Below are positions 21,730 to 33,335 of a stretch of DNA of 64,000 bases, one piece after another. The stretch's first letter is position 1, and every line of letters starts with the position of its first letter. The stretch lies in the NCBI GenBank assembly GCA_007922195.1, contig ML681989.1, forward strand, positions 44,022,187-44,086,186, given 5' to 3'. The notes under the pieces are model-generated. The model made no database searches. It was given only the letters and a program-made list of their open reading frames with translations, and was not told the DNA's origin. Both the position numbers and the translations under genes were made by a program. Origin of the DNA: Podocnemis expansa (taxonomy: Eukaryota > Chordata > Testudines > Podocnemididae).

Positions 21730-22930
21730 AAACTTCAGAGAAATCCTGTTTGATCTCATCAGGAGACCAGCATCCCATATGGGGAACTTTTATAGAATCG
21801 ATAATCTCCTGCTGAAAGCTCTTGACAAGACAGAGGAAAAATGTAAAACGCTGTAACTAAACAAACATACCAATTGCTGGATATTGCATATTACTTTCCT
21901 TGTGGAATAAATGTTTTCATAATTAATAACTTAGATTTTTTGTCATCTCCATCTTGGCAACCCCTAAGGCAGGGCAAGAATCTTTATATTACAAATAGTA
22001 AGGTCATATCCCTAACTAACATCATGAAAAAAAACAAATTAATAACTTGTCATACCTCATCTTGCTTTCTCCAGATTATAATGTTAATATAAAATTACTT
22101 GGTGTTCAACATGGCAACTCATGTGTAAACAGGCCTTTCACACCCACAGAGCTATCGGCAGGCATGGTGACTGGAGAGAATTCAGAGCTAAGAAAACAAG
22201 CTAAGGCGGCCACAGCAAGCTGGCATGCAAAGTACTGCTTCAGGCACACAGTCTGCTTGCCCACCAATTCTGGGATGATGATGATGAGGTAAAAAAATGC
22301 TTTTAATTCACTTTAAAAAATCCCTCCCTGGCTGCTAGCTAGGGTGGGTGAAATAATATGCAAGACTCTCCTAAATGGAGGTGCTAAATTCGCTGGAGGT
22401 TTGGAATCAGACCTTCCTACCAAGGGTAACAGAGCAAGATAAATGGGCCATTCCATTGGGAACAATTAAAAAATGTAATTACATGATAGAAGCATTTAAA
22501 TGCCTGAAATAATTGGACAGCCTTTCCTTCCCTTATCCCCTGGATCTCTATTTTTCTCTTCTGTTTTCATTGGATTTGGCGCTCTTTGTTCCTGTTGCTT
22601 CCTGGGGACAGCATGTCCTGTCTGTTACTGATTAAGATGCTGTTACTGTCTGTCAGGATGGATTTTCCCTGACACTTTTGCTCTCTAATGACATCCTTTT
22701 TCTGCTTTCTTCTATATCTTCAGATTTCTGGTCTCACCTTCTTTCTCCATTATCTTTCACTTCCTTTCACTGTCTACCATTCCCCATCTTCTTTGTTACT
22801 CTTTGCTCATCTATATTCCCTGGTATCTGCTAGTTCTTTTCTACCATTCCTTTGTTTCTCCTTGTCATTGATTTCTCTTCACCTGCCCCATTGTGCTAAC
22901 GCGCTGACATGCGGAACTAGAGTGGCCTGA
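21730..22930. other. unassigned; polypyrimidine tract
   Basis: No gene. Positions 22680-22880 are strongly pyrimidine-rich (T and C runs), which produces the plus-strand ORF at 22688-22930. Nothing else is recognisable. Confidence 0.4.
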
Positions 22931-22938
22931 CTGGAAGT

Positions 22939-23996
22939 CAGGGACAGAACTAGGAGCTTTGGCACCTGGGGCAAGCAGCCCCAGATGCACCCTCCCCTGA
23001 CCTAGCCCCAGTCCAGCCCAGGGCCCAATCTGTCCCCAGGCACTGCCGGCAGGCCACCGGGATCCAGATCCACCTCCAACCACCTCTGGCAGGCTGCAGG
23101 GATCTAGATCCATCCGCAGCCACCACCGGCAGGGACGAAGGGAGGCCCCAGCAGGCTGCAGAGCCAGGAGTGGCGGGCTCTGTACGCAAGGCTGAGGATG
23201 GGGCACTCACTCCTGGCTCCCTGCCAGCCAGCCATGCTCAAGGAGTGGTGCATGCTGGGTGAGTGGGGTGCATATGGGCAGGGTGGTCTGGGCACTGCTC
23301 CTGGATGGGGTGGGTCCCCTGGGGGGGGCAGAGGAACTTTTGCATAGGGGGAGCCAACCTAGGCATCCTGATCCCTGCTTCTTCCCGCACCTCCCCCGTA
23401 GCCGGTGGGTCTGAGCAGAGTAGCCAGGGGACACCCAGGGATCCTACGTTCCCTCTACCTCACCAGGTGCTGTTTGGTGCTGGAGTGGCCCCTCCATCTC
23501 CTGGCAGCTGCACCTGGGACCCCACAAGCAGGGAAGGCACCTCTGGGCCAGGAGGGAGCCTGGACCACCTTGGTACAGGGCTGGGTGCAACTGAGCTGAA
23601 GCAGGGAGCCACAGAGCCAGTGGGGAGCAGTCTCTGTCCCCACCAGCAGGCTGCTGAGCTCAGCACCCCATGCTGGGCATGGATCTGCCAGCTTCCCCTG
23701 GCCTGCCGGTGGTGGCTAGGACTCCCTTACCTGTCCATGCAAGGCACCATGCTGGAGCGGCACTGACCGTATGGGACAGGTTTTTCCCTTCCCCTTCTCC
23801 CAAGCAGGCATCTGAGCATGCACAGGGGCAGGGTGGGAGATTTTAAAACTCCTGCAGCCCCAGCCTCTGCCTGGCTCCCAAAAAGGAATATGCCTCTGGG
23901 GCCAGGTAGGGGCTGTGGCTGCTATCTGTGCAGTGCCTTTTAAAAATTACATGCCTGGGGCTATGCCCTGCTTATCCTGCCCTAATTATGGCCTTG
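22939..23996. mobile_element. hAT-like element, GGGCCATAACTAG family
   Basis: The termini are cagggacagaactagg and ccctaattatggccttg, imperfect inverted copies. The 8-bp flanks are ctggaagt (22931-22938) and ctggtagt (23997-24004), 7 of 8 identical. It shares gcacctggggcaagcagcccc near the left end, and atgcctggggctatgccctg near the right end, with the copy at 11565-12471. At 1058 bp it is GC-rich. The 167-codon plus frame at 23263-23766 is a compositional ORF without a domain. Confidence 0.8.
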
Positions 23997-24004
23997 CTGG
24001 TAGT

Positions 24005-24559
24005 AGTGTCTCCTGAAGCAAGAATCTTTCCTTGTGTCCCCTATGCATGAAAATGAAAATATCATCATAAAAGTCAAAATCACTATGTGTTGTACATATG
24101 TCTATGCATATGCACATGCACACACACACACCTGGTGCAAATCAGTATAGCTCCTCTGGAGTCACCAGCTGAGATTCTGGTCCATGATTTGTAAACCTCC
24201 CCAAGGAGCAACAGACACCATACAATTAAAAGATCATGTTAATAGTCACCACCACACATTTTCATACAGCCAAAGAGAAATAATCCTTTCTATAGTAAGT
24301 AGGCAGGAATGAGGATTTAAAAAGAAGATGATTCCTTCTTCTACCTCCCCCCCACTAGACCCAAAGAAGAAAACTTAAGTGTCGTAGCAGTGGTTCCATA
24401 GGACTATTAGACTTTGACAATACTTGCTTAGAATAGTTGAAAGTAATGGCTATGGGCAGAGAGATGGACAGATTACCAGCCTTTTGAGAACTCACCCAAT
24501 AGAGTTATGTTTGCGGTACTGCTCACTAACATATCCTGAGAGGTTCTAAGTCAGAGACA
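24005..24559. other. unassigned; short CA repeat
   Basis: A (CA)n-like run of about 16 bp at 24116-24131. No gene or other named feature. Confidence 0.4.
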
Positions 24560-24904
24560 GGATGATTAGAGAGCTAGCCAGGGCAGTGGAAGACCTGGGT
24601 TTACGTCCTGCTCTGCCATAAACATTGCATGTTATTTTGGGCAAGTCACTTTGGAAAAGATTTTCTGAAGGAGCTCAAGTCCTATTTTCCATCATAATGT
24701 AGCCAGTTCAGAACTTGAATTTTAACAACACTATGAGCCCCAAACATCTACTTCATTTTGACACTTAGGTATTTTTGAAAATACTAAGCATAGTGTGGGT
24801 CTGTGCTACATTTCCCCATCTGTAAAACAGGGTAGTAAATTTCCTACTTCACAGGAGTGTTTTTAAGATAAATACATTAGAGACTGTGAGACCCTCAGAC
24901 ACTG
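24560..24904 (+). repeat. MIR/CORE-SINE, split copy (plus strand)
   Basis: The tRNA-related and core part is at about 24585-24655: gaagacctgggtttacgtcc, ctctgccataaac, gggcaagtcacttt. The 3' part is at about 24808-24904: tttccccatctgtaaaacag, then taagataaatacattagaga. About 150 bp of unrelated AT-rich sequence lies between them, either an insertion or a badly decayed stretch. Confidence 0.7.
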
Positions 24905-25005
24905 TTGACTTAGCTGGGGCTTGTCCTGTTTTGAGCAGGCAGTTTGACTAAATGACCTTCAAAGATCAATTCCAACTCTAATCATCTATGATTTTATGAG
25001 AATGG
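24905..25005 (+). repeat. CR1 3' end fragment (plus strand)
   Basis: The words gagcaggcagtttgact, aaatgaccttcaaagatca and ccaactctaatcatctatg are degenerate forms of the conserved CR1 3' tail. That tail has a young copy, in reverse, at 16311. The end at gattttatgag resembles the terminal octamer repeat. Only about 100 bp remain and it is non-coding. Confidence 0.65.
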
Positions 25006-25439
25006 CCATATATTGTAAGTACTATAGATAGTGTTCAACTGTCTTCATTTTACATGGAAACAGATGCTCAGCTTCTTGTGGGATGAGGCCTAAATGGATG
25101 CCCTCCATGTGTACTATATTTTTTTATATACACAGTATATGAAAATATATAATGCATGAGGGGTGTGAAAAGTGCCTAAATGGTGTAATAGCACAAGTTC
25201 CAACGAATGTGTATCTATACAACACTACCTTGCAAGTTACCCATTCTACAAAATTATTGTAGACATCGAAGAAGAAGAATTTGAAAGGATTATCTTCTGA
25301 TTAGTTCAGGGACTGTTTCATGCCTCAGGGGCATTGCTCAAGAAAATGACTGGGGGGGGGGGGAGGCAGGGACTTAAAGGCAAGCATCAGTGGCAGTGAG
25401 AAGGGGAAAATGAAATAAGAGACCAGAACAGATAAGAGT
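25006..25439. other. unassigned; poly-G run
   Basis: AT-rich sequence with a poly-G tract at about 25350-25362. No gene. Confidence 0.4.
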
Positions 25440-26340
25440 TGTAAATTGCCTTGAAAGTAGGAAGGTGGAAGTCTCATGGAGGGCTTCACAACAAGGTGTG
25501 TTCATCCATGACACGATCAGTAGACTAGGTGAAGAGCATGATTTTAGTGGCTGAATTTATACGTATGCAAGACAGGCAATGGGAACATCAAGAATACCAG
25601 AAAGGAGACAGTTACAACAACTGTGATCAGTGATAAGAGTTTTATGTGTCTGTGCAGAAAGAAGAGATTGAACCTAAATGTTGTGATGGAGAAAGAAGCA
25701 GTAAAATGTAGACAGCCTGGATGTGCAAGGAAAAGAGGAAAAAGTCAAAAGTGACTCCAGGGTTGTGGACCTGAATGACAGAGGGGGTGTCTGTGCTGCC
25801 GACACTGCAGTGACAAAGACACAGGAATGAGAAGGATTTTGGCAGAAAGACAGTGAATTCCATTAGGGTTCCTTTATGGTTATGTCAAGTGCAAAATATC
25901 CAGTTCAATGGATGAAAGGCAACAGAGTAGAAATGAAGAGGTGATCTATTAGTTATCAGCATAAAGTGGTAGATGAAGCAATGTGAACTGTTAGGATCAC
26001 CCAGGGACAGGACAGAGAGAGGAAGAGAGGAAAATGTGCTAAGAACAGAGGTGTATATAAATTGGGATGGAGGAAGGAGAAAGAACCACTAAGAAGTACT
26101 GTGAGAGCCATGGATGATCAGTGTCAAGCAGGAAGTCATGATCAAGTGTGTCAAATATACCAGAGAGTTTGAGGCAAAGAAGAAGGATGACAGAAAAGCT
26201 CTGGGATCTGGCTGGAAAAGAGGTTTGGGACCCAGTGAGAACAATATAGTGGATGTAGGGAGGGCAAGGGAGACAAGAGAAGATGGAGATGGAGAAGAAA
26301 TTTTAGGTGGGTGTTGGAGACACAGTTAGTGAGTTTGGAA
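25440..26340 (-). repeat. ancient purine-rich vertebrate repeat (candidate)
   Basis: Long AG-rich sequence whose ordered words (gcagaaagaagagattgaa, gcctggatgtgcaagga, gtggacctgaatgacag, acactgcagtgacaaag) follow an ancient vertebrate interspersed repeat I recognise by pattern but cannot name. There is no open frame with a domain. The 71-codon plus ORF at 26114-26329 is an artefact of purine bias. Strand is a guess. Confidence 0.35.
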
Positions 26341-26529
26341 ATGAAGGGTAGGATAGAAATTCAGTAGAAGCTGTAAGGACAAAGCAAGCTTGAGGCCTGG
26401 ATTTTGATGTTGGGAGGATACTACAGCATCCCTACCTTGTGAGAAGAAAGAGTCACAAGAGCAAGAGAGCGGGGTAAGCACACAATCAACATTTCTCAAG
26501 CATGGCCACTGATTCTAGGTGCATCAGTC

Positions 26530-26770
26530 TGAGTGCCTAGGGTCTGGTTTTGAAAGGTTCTGGGTGTCCTTGGCTCTGAGTTCAGCGCTTGTTACTTTGG
26601 GCAAGTGATCTTTCTTCTGTGTTTCTCTGTCTCATCTCTTTAGATTGTGAAATCTTTGGGGCAGAGACTGTGTTACTATGCCTATCGTGCTTTGTACAAT
26701 GGGTCTCTGATCTAGATCAGAGGCTTTAGATGTTACAGTAATTCAGATAGCACACAATAGTGGCAATAAT
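26530..26770 (+). repeat. CORE-SINE/MIR-like copy with L2-type tail
   Basis: A MIR-like core word, ctttgggcaagtgatcttt, at about 26597-26615, followed by tgtttctctgtctcatct. Then comes an L2-type 3' tail: ttagattgtgaaatctttgg, ggcagagactgtgtta, gctttgtacaatgg. The order core then tail is that of CORE-SINEs mobilised by L2. Old and decayed. Confidence 0.6.
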
Positions 26771-26784
26771 AATTTTCAACTACA

Positions 26785-28169
26785 GAACAGATCAACAAGA
26801 GAGGAGACACCTAAAAAAACCCCTCTCTTTACCCAATATATTTCACTATCATTCTAGCTATCAGAATCAGAAACACATGCATGGCTGGGGGAAAAAAAAA
26901 AAAAAAAAAGGAATTTCTGAAGTTGCAACAGAGCTAGGATATAAAGGGAGAAAGAAGGTGAGCCAAGGCCAGAGCCTTGTGAAAATAGGGGTGGGATGAG
27001 AAGGACCCACCAGAAGAAGTGCCGTATGCAGTAAGAGAGACCAATAAGCCAACCAGGAGGATATCATCAGCTGTATTAGATGCAACCCCATTGACTTTAA
27101 TAAGACAAGCAAGGGCCTCACATCTTGATCCTACATAATTTCTGAAATAAGTCCATATGCCACAAGACATTGCCAGAACTGCTTCAAGTCTCCATAAATC
27201 TGAAGTATTAAAAATCAGAACAAATGCATGTATTTACAATGGCTGTCTCCATCTCATGCTGCCTTCTTCTCCCATTCTCTTTTCATCCTTCTCCCTTATG
27301 CTTCTGGTTCCACCTCTTTTCTTGTTCCAAAAGTGCAGAAGGCTATTTCCTATGTGACTTTTTAATAATTGTAATGATAAAAGGGGCTAATCTTTTCCTT
27401 TTGTGGTTACTAGCCAGTAGGTGGTGCACATCTCCTGTTTTAAATACTAACCAGGTTCTTGGTTCCCCCCTCCCTCCTGCCCCCATACAACAATCTATCA
27501 TTTCTACTGCAGTGAAAACAGTAGTTGTGAGGTAGCATAAAGCTAAACAAAAACAGCTAATCTTGGCTGGATCACAGCATATAATACTGAGACTTCTGTC
27601 AGCAATGCAGGTCCAAACCCTGCTGACCAAGATGTGTGATATCTGAAATTACAGATGTTGAACATTTTTGTGCAGCGTTCCCCCCTTTTTGGTTGTTCAT
27701 TTGCCTCCCACTCCCACCCCACCCACCAAGAAAATCAACTTGGTGAAGGAGCCTGGCATCTGAAGTCAGACTTCCCTACATTTCAAAATATCCCACATAT
27801 AATAAACCTGATCAGGAGCTCACATCAGTTTTATATGAATGCAATTGCATTGTCTTAAGTGGGGCTACTCCTGATTTAAAATGGTGTTAGACACATCAGA
27901 ATCAGGGTCAGTTTAAGCCAAGGGGAGGGGTCTCTCCTTTCCATAGATGTTGATAGTATATTAATAATTTCAACCTAAGCTTTTATTTCATCCCCTGTAG
28001 GCTCTTTCATGAAGTATCCTCACATACACTCCAAGAACTCCACACACTTTCCCCACAAGGGCTGTGATTCTATCAGCTGCCATGAGGTAGCCTTTGGTGA
28101 AATGCCAACTGACCCTTTTCCTAGTACAGATTTTATCAGGGTTTCAGTGTTTTGCCACTACATGAATAT
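26785..28169. other. unassigned; poly-A tract
   Basis: A run of about 18 A at 26892-26909 and a pyrimidine-rich piece at 27240-27330. No exon or named repeat. ORFs here on both strands have no domain. Confidence 0.4.
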
Positions 28170-28189
28170 CTATGCCACAAGTAGTGCAG

Positions 28190-29090
28190 AGGTCTGGTTG
28201 CAACACAGGCTGGCATGTCCATGCTTGCTTTAATTTACCGAGCCCAGCTGAAAACTGTAGTGAAGAAGCAGTGGGTCAGCTGCAGCATCGGCTGTACAAT
28301 CATGCCTGGCAGCCTGACTATGTACACAGGTTGCTAGCTTGCTCCTGGGGATGTATCATATTGTCCCTGCTATTTTGAGATGAACTAGCTAGTGGTACTG
28401 CTGGGCAAGGAACCCATGCCCCGAATCTATTAAAGCCTGCCCTGTTCCCTCTGCTGCTGTTGTGGGACTGCCAACCTCTCCACTGAAGTAGACTGGCTGG
28501 ACTGGAGGCTGGTGGTGGGGTGGGAAGGGACTGGCATTTGCAGCCAAGGCCATGTAGTGGGGCACCACAGTGGTGCAAGGTGGACTCAGTTCAGGCCAGA
28601 GGCTAGGAGGAGTGACCCAACCTGCAGGTGGGGCAGGCTGGCATTACAGCACCACTCAGCCTAGCACCTTGGCAATGCTTGGAGCCAGATTTATTTTGGC
28701 AGGGAGGCAGGGCCCCTCTCAGCCTGGGGACCAGGCTGCAGTCCCTAAAGCCCCTGCCTTAATCCACCCTGCAGTGCTTTAGGGGTGGCAGCCCAACACC
28801 CTGGGCTAAAAGGGGCCCTGTCAGTCCAGAGGTCTCCAGGCCCATGCCACATTACAGCATCAGTCTGCTCCACTGCTGGGCTCAGCCCTGTCCCAGAGCC
28901 ACAGAGTGCACCTTGTACCACTCTGCTGGTACTACCATTGTGCACTATCCCGTAACACTGGCCTGCCCCCAGGTGCCAGCCCACCCCTCCATCCTGCCTT
29001 GCTCTGCCCTCTACCCCCCAGCTGGGGATAGAGTTTGCTATACCCTGAATAGCAACACCCAAGCACTAGCTAGATTAAAGCTACCATGGT
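28190..29090. mobile_element. GC-rich inverted-repeat element (candidate)
   Basis: The left inner arm atgcttgctttaattta (28221-28237) is an inverted, imperfect match to the right inner arm tagattaaagctaccat (29071-29087). GC-rich sequence fills 28430-29030. The arm word CTTTAATCTAGCTAG is one I associate with reptile hAT MITEs of the TATGTCTACAC kind, but the outer ends and TSD are not clear. ORFs such as 28745-29062 minus are compositional. Confidence 0.4.
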
Positions 29091-29100
29091 TTTCACATAC

Positions 29101-29504
29101 TTTGGGTGGCTTCTGTTCTCTAAAAGTTAAATTCCCCCTGGGTAATTCACAAAAAAAAGTGTCTCTATTTGCATTGCAATGCCTCCACCACCAAACTGGG
29201 CTCATGTCCAGGATGCTGATCTCCATTTAAAATGGCTTTGTTTTCAGCGTGAAATATGGGGAGGTGGGGGTGGAGAGGGATGCTGGAAAATAATTGTGTG
29301 AGGTTTAAAAATGTGACCTTTAGAGCCTCTTCATGAGGCAGAATAATGTCTAGTAGTTACACAGCACTTCACTTCTGTAAAGCACTGTAAAAGAACGTGA
29401 CTAGGACAAGTAGGCTTGGTTTGAGCTTCATCAGCTAGTGTGAACTGACATGTCTACACTGCCTTCCAGGGAGCTGGACCCACTTACACCAGCCAATGAT
29501 CTGT
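29101..29504. other. unassigned, no gene
   Basis: Nothing clear. The words tgacatgtctacactgcct at 29448-29466 could be one terminus of a TATGTCTACAC-type MITE with no partner found. Confidence 0.35.
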
Positions 29505-30290
29505 CTCCTTCGCCTTTTTCCTTCAGTCTGATTTTGTCACTGAGACAAAGTTGGTGAGGTAAGTAGTTAATGCGTACTGTAAGAGATAAGTCAAGGTGAA
29601 GTGGCCTATTACCACCTCTGCAGTCATAGGCCAAAAAATGGAGGGTTCAGAAGAGATTTCTTTCAATGTGTGGTTCTTATCATATAGGGGCTGTAACTGT
29701 TTAGTAATACCTCGTATGGGTTCCAGTGTGGTGTGATTGATAACAACTAGAAGTGCACCATCTGAGGGTTTTCTGATTTTGTGAATCAAAGCAGGTTTTC
29801 TTGGGATATTTGGTTTCTGTGATCTGCTTCTTTGGTGGAGCATCCCTGTTTGGTGAAGATGGTTTTAAGTATCTTAAAATGTACATTCTGAACTTTCTCC
29901 CTGGAGCATATTCTGTGGTATCCGAGTACCTGCCTATATGTAATGAAATGAGGGGTATGAGGAGGTTACTGACCGAGCTGGAACTATGGTGGGGCCAATG
30001 GGGCTTTGCCCCAGGCATGCCGGAGCAGCTCAATAGAGCCGCTCTATTAAAGGGTGGGTTTCATGGCACCAGCTCCAAGTGCCACTAATGGCAAGGGGTG
30101 CATTCCAATTGGAACATGCACCGGGTGGCAAAACAGAGCATTGCGGCTCTGGTTACTGAATCTGTGCCACTAGGTGTGGTGATGTGGGGTTTTCATGTAT
30201 ATAGTTGCCTGCATGGTTCCATTATTGAAGCGGATCATGGTGTCCAGGAGGCTGATGCTGTTTCAGGAATGTCATGTATTTTGTCACTGA
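29505..30290 (-). pseudogene. second Penelope-like lineage, RT remnant
   Basis: Read on the minus strand from about 30290, the frame gives SLLDTMIRFNNGTMQATIYM (the RT block ending in a YxKP-like motif). Then, past the 179-bp MITE at 29973-30151, come the segment after the RT and LLVVINHTTLEPIRGITKQL with TLKEISSEPSIF, which resemble the region between RT and endonuclease in Penelope-like elements. The left end (plus gagacaaagttggtgaggta) matches the tail at 53988. The longest open piece is 106 codons (29523-29843). Stops and slips are frequent, so it is old. Family assignment rests on motif order only. Confidence 0.5.
29973..30151. mobile_element. 179-bp hAT-type MITE, perfect TSD
   Basis: The left terminus is ccgagctggaactatgg and the right terminus gcattgcggctctg, degenerate forms of the cleaner copy at 42244-42420 (cagagctgtaactac, gtagttacggctctg). 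Identical 8-bp flanks gttactga lie at 29965-29972 and 30152-30159. Shared internal words include ggagcagctc, attaaaggg and attccaattggaac. It is non-coding and sits inside the Penelope-like remnant. Confidence 0.9.
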
Positions 30291-30300
30291 TTTCATAGTG

Positions 30301-30631
30301 TCAGACCTACTTCCTCTGGCTCAGATTGGGAACCCCATTGCTCAAATGAGTGTACAACTATGCAGCTAACTACTGACTTCAATAAGAGACAAATAAAGGG
30401 CTCTCAGTCTGTTCTTATATGATTTCAGAAAGAAGTGAACACATTCTCTCTTGTTTATACTATAAGCTGGTCTGTGTGCTGTTAAGATTGTAATAGGACT
30501 TCCCTTTAGCAATCACATAAAGTCACTGCAAGGACGGGGAAAATTTTGTTCTTCCTTACCCTAGGGCAATTGTTTGCACTTAAACACAGTGGGACAATGG
30601 TTTCTTTCTATTTCGGGGGGGGGGGGGGGGA
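30301..30631. other. unassigned; long poly-G run
   Basis: AT-rich sequence ending in about 18 G at 30615-30632, directly before a Penelope tail. No gene. Confidence 0.4.
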
Positions 30632-30740
30632 CGACAAAACAAACAAGAACTCCTGGGAGCACTTTTAAAGGACTAAGAATTTTAGTACCACAGGACTCCT
30701 TGTTCATTCTGCTGAACTCGAGTAACACTACTACCTGTCT
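30632..30740 (+). repeat. Penelope-like tail, inverted plus forward scraps
   Basis: An inverted scrap (caagaactcctgggagcac, tttaaaggacta) is followed by the forward tail end (ttagtaccacaggactcct, tgttcattctgctgaactcg, agtaacactac). It has the same layout as 8852-9057 but much shorter, with the hammerhead-like core lost. Non-coding. Confidence 0.55.
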
Positions 30741-31724
30741 GGAACTTACTATGGGAAAGTATCATCCTCTTTTTCACTATGCCTATGATCAGTTTTCAGA
30801 AAACCTTTGACAGTGTCCCTCACCAAAGGCTCTTGTGCAAAGTGAGCTATCATGAGGCAAGATGATGAAAGGCCCTTTCATGAATCAGTAACTGGTTTAA
30901 AGACAAGAAACAAGGGATAGGACTAAATGGTCAGTTTTCATAGTGGAGAGAAGTAGACAGTGGTGTACACCAGGGATCTGTACTTGGAACAGTGCAGTTG
31001 AACATATTCATCAGTGATCTAGAAAAAGGGAGGGGGGACAGCAAGGTGGTGAAATTTGTAGATTATACAAAATAACTCAAAATAATTAAGTCCAAAGCAG
31101 ACAGCAAAGAGTTACCAAAGGCTCTTAAAACTGGGCAACAAAAGGGCTAATGAAATTTAGTATTGCTACATGCAAGGTCTTGTGGTTTGGAAAATATAAC
31201 CCCAGTTATTAATATATTATGGGTCTAAATTGGCTATTACCACTCAGGAAAGATTTTGGAGTCATTCGGACATAGCTTGCTGAAAATAGTCAGTGTGCAA
31301 AAACAGGTTTAAAAAGTGCTAACAGAATGTTAGAAGCCATTAGGAAAGGAATGGATAATATAACAGAAAATATAAGAATACCATTATATAAATTCTGGGT
31401 CTGCCACACACCTGGATAGTACGTGCAGTTCTCAAAGATGATGCATTTAAATTGGCAGTGATACACAGCAGGACAACAAAAATTATTAAGAATATAGATC
31501 AGCTTTCATACAAAGAGATTTAAAAAAAAATAGGATTCTTCAGTCTGGAAAAAAAAAAACTGACCAAGTGGGGATATGATAGAGGTCTGTAAAATCATGA
31601 ATAAGGATGTGTTTCTTACTCCATCACATAGCACAATTCAGGGGTCACCTAATAAAATTAATAGGCAGCAGGTTTAAAAAACAGAAAAGGAAGAATTAGT
31701 CATTCTGTAGAATTCATTGTCCAG

Positions 31725-31951
31725 TAGGGTTACCATATGTCCACTTTTTCCCCAGACATGTCCTCCTGTTCAGATCCAAGCAATGCCAGTGCCAGGTCCT
31801 AATGGAAAGCAGAGGTGGCTGACCAGCTGCCTCAATATAAACAGCACAGCAGATGCTTTGAACAGCAGCAGCAGCAGCTCAGTTTAACAGCTAACAACTA
31901 GTGTCTGAAAAGGAGGACATGTCCAGGGAGAAAGGAAATATGATAACCCTA
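31725..31951. mobile_element. 227-bp hAT-type element, TAGGGTTACCATA ends
   Basis: The ends tagggttaccatatgtcc and gaaatatgataacccta are inverted. A second inverted layer, acatgtcctcc against ggaggacatgt, lies just inside. The flanks ttgtccag (31717-31724) and ttgcccaa (31952-31959) agree at 6 of 8 positions. Removal restores the CR1 reading tca-ttg-cccaaggatgttatgaag. Non-coding. Confidence 0.8.
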
Positions 31952-32190
31952 TTGCCCAAGGATGTTATGAAGCCAAAACTTAAGTGGGTTCAAAAAAGAA
32001 TTAGATGGATTCACTGAGAATAGGTCTGCCAATGATGGTAACCAAGATAGTCAGGGATGAAACCCCATGTTCTGCATGTCCTAATCCTCTGATTGTCAAA
32101 CTAGGAGCACATAATATAGATGACTCACACAATAGCCCTGTTCTGTTCATTCCTTCTGAAACCTCTGGCACTGGCCAGTGTCAGAAGACA

Positions 32191-33288
32191 TCCTACCTAC
32201 ATCCTTCGAGCTTCCATCCTAAACACACCACATGATCCATTGTCTACAGCCAAGCCCTAAGATATAACCGCATCTGCTCTGGTCCCTCAGACAGACATCT
32301 TGAGGATCTCTATCAAGCATTCTTGAAACTGCGTACCCACCTGGGGAAGAAAGAAAACAAATTGACAGAGCTAGACGGGTTCCCCGAAGTCATTTACTAC
32401 AGGAGACCCCCAAGAAAGAAAGCAACAGAACACCACTAGTCACCACATACAATCCTCAAGTCAGACCTCTGCAAAAGATCATTAAGGACCTACAGCCTAT
32501 TCTAAAAAATGATCCCTCTCTCTCTCAAGCATTAGGAGACAGACCACTCCTTGCTTATAGGCAGCCCCCTAATCTTAAACGGATACTCACCAGCAACTAC
32601 AGATCTAACAACAGGAACATTTTGCAGGGGTGTGTGCCTGCTTCAAAAACCATGCTGCCAAGTCTGCCCCCATATCTGCACAACAGACACCATCATAGGT
32701 CCTAATCAAGCCTGCTACTCCATCAAAGGCTCATTTACCTGCTCATCTACTAATGTGGTCTATGCCATCATGTGCAAGAAATGCCTCGACACCTTATATA
32801 TTGGACAAACAGGACAATCGCTCCGTAAGAGACTGAATGAGCACAGAGCTGATATCAGAAATCAAAGAACAGAGAAACCAGTTGCTGAGCACTTCCATCT
32901 TCCTAATCACTTGATGATGGATCTGTTAATGACTGTCATTAGAGATGTAGCTGGACATCAAGATTTCAAAGAGAAACAGCTGAACTCGAATTAATATGCA
33001 AGCTAAAGTCTGAAAGCAGGACTGAATTGAGACTATGGGTTCTTTTCCCATCACAAAGGGTAATTTGACTTCAGGCTTCCCATGGTTTGAGCCTGTAAAC
33101 TGCTCTGATTTGCTGTTACTTTATGACCGATCCTATGTTTTACACCCCCTTGCATTTAGTTTCATTCCTTTCTGTAAGTTGACCCATCTTCACAGCATGT
33201 GAGGAAGTGGGATCTTCTCCCACGAAAGCTCATGCAAAAAATAAATCTGTTAGTCTTAAAGTGCCACACAACTCCTTGTTGTTTTTTT
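32191..33288 (+). mobile_element. Penelope-like element, 5' truncated
   Basis: Inserted in CR1 with identical 8-bp flanks agaagaca (32183-32190 and 33289-33296). It encodes the end of a Penelope-type RT (YLHPSSFHPKH, SQALRYNRICSGPSDR near 32190-32300), a linker and a GIY-YIG endonuclease (32551-32994). It ends with a 3' tail that holds a hammerhead-like core variant (stem gtggga...tcccac followed by gaaagc at 33208-33229) and the common end agtgccacacaactcct. The upstream RT catalytic domain is absent. Two stops precede the endonuclease frame, so the copy is inactive. Confidence 0.9.
32551..32994 (+). pseudogene. Penelope GIY-YIG endonuclease, 147 codons open
   Basis: The C-terminal endonuclease of a Penelope-like element, which would cut target DNA for insertion. 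Features seen: cysteines CCQVC at 35-39 and C75/C78 in a zinc-finger-like pattern, VVYAI at 69-73 in the GIY position, LYIGQTG at 82-88 carrying YIG, then LRKRLNEHRADI at 91-102 with the expected Arg and His, and PVAEHF at 110-115. The frame opens at an internal Met. Upstream, the same frame continues toward the RT but is stopped near 32540 and 32440. It is uncertain whether the C-terminus (KEKQLNSN) is native. Confidence 0.85.
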
Positions 33289-33335
33289 AGAAGACACATG
33301 GACCACAGGACTGACCCAGTAGCATCATCCTTAAG

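Larger units (their letters stand above)
30790..33335 (+). mobile_element. old CR1 LINE (plus strand), twice interrupted
   Basis: CR1 of a lineage different from the copy at 16.3 kb. RT words appear in broken frames: FDSVPHQRLL-like at 30800, the GVHQGSVLGT-like block near 30970, and the catalytic region (gtagattatacaaaataac) near 31060. The 3' region has ctaatcctctgattgtcaa and tctggcactggccagtgtc. A small hAT interrupts at 31725-31951 and a Penelope element at 32191-33288. CR1 sequence resumes after each (atggaccacaggactgaccc after 33296). It is 5' truncated and heavily mutated. Confidence 0.85.
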
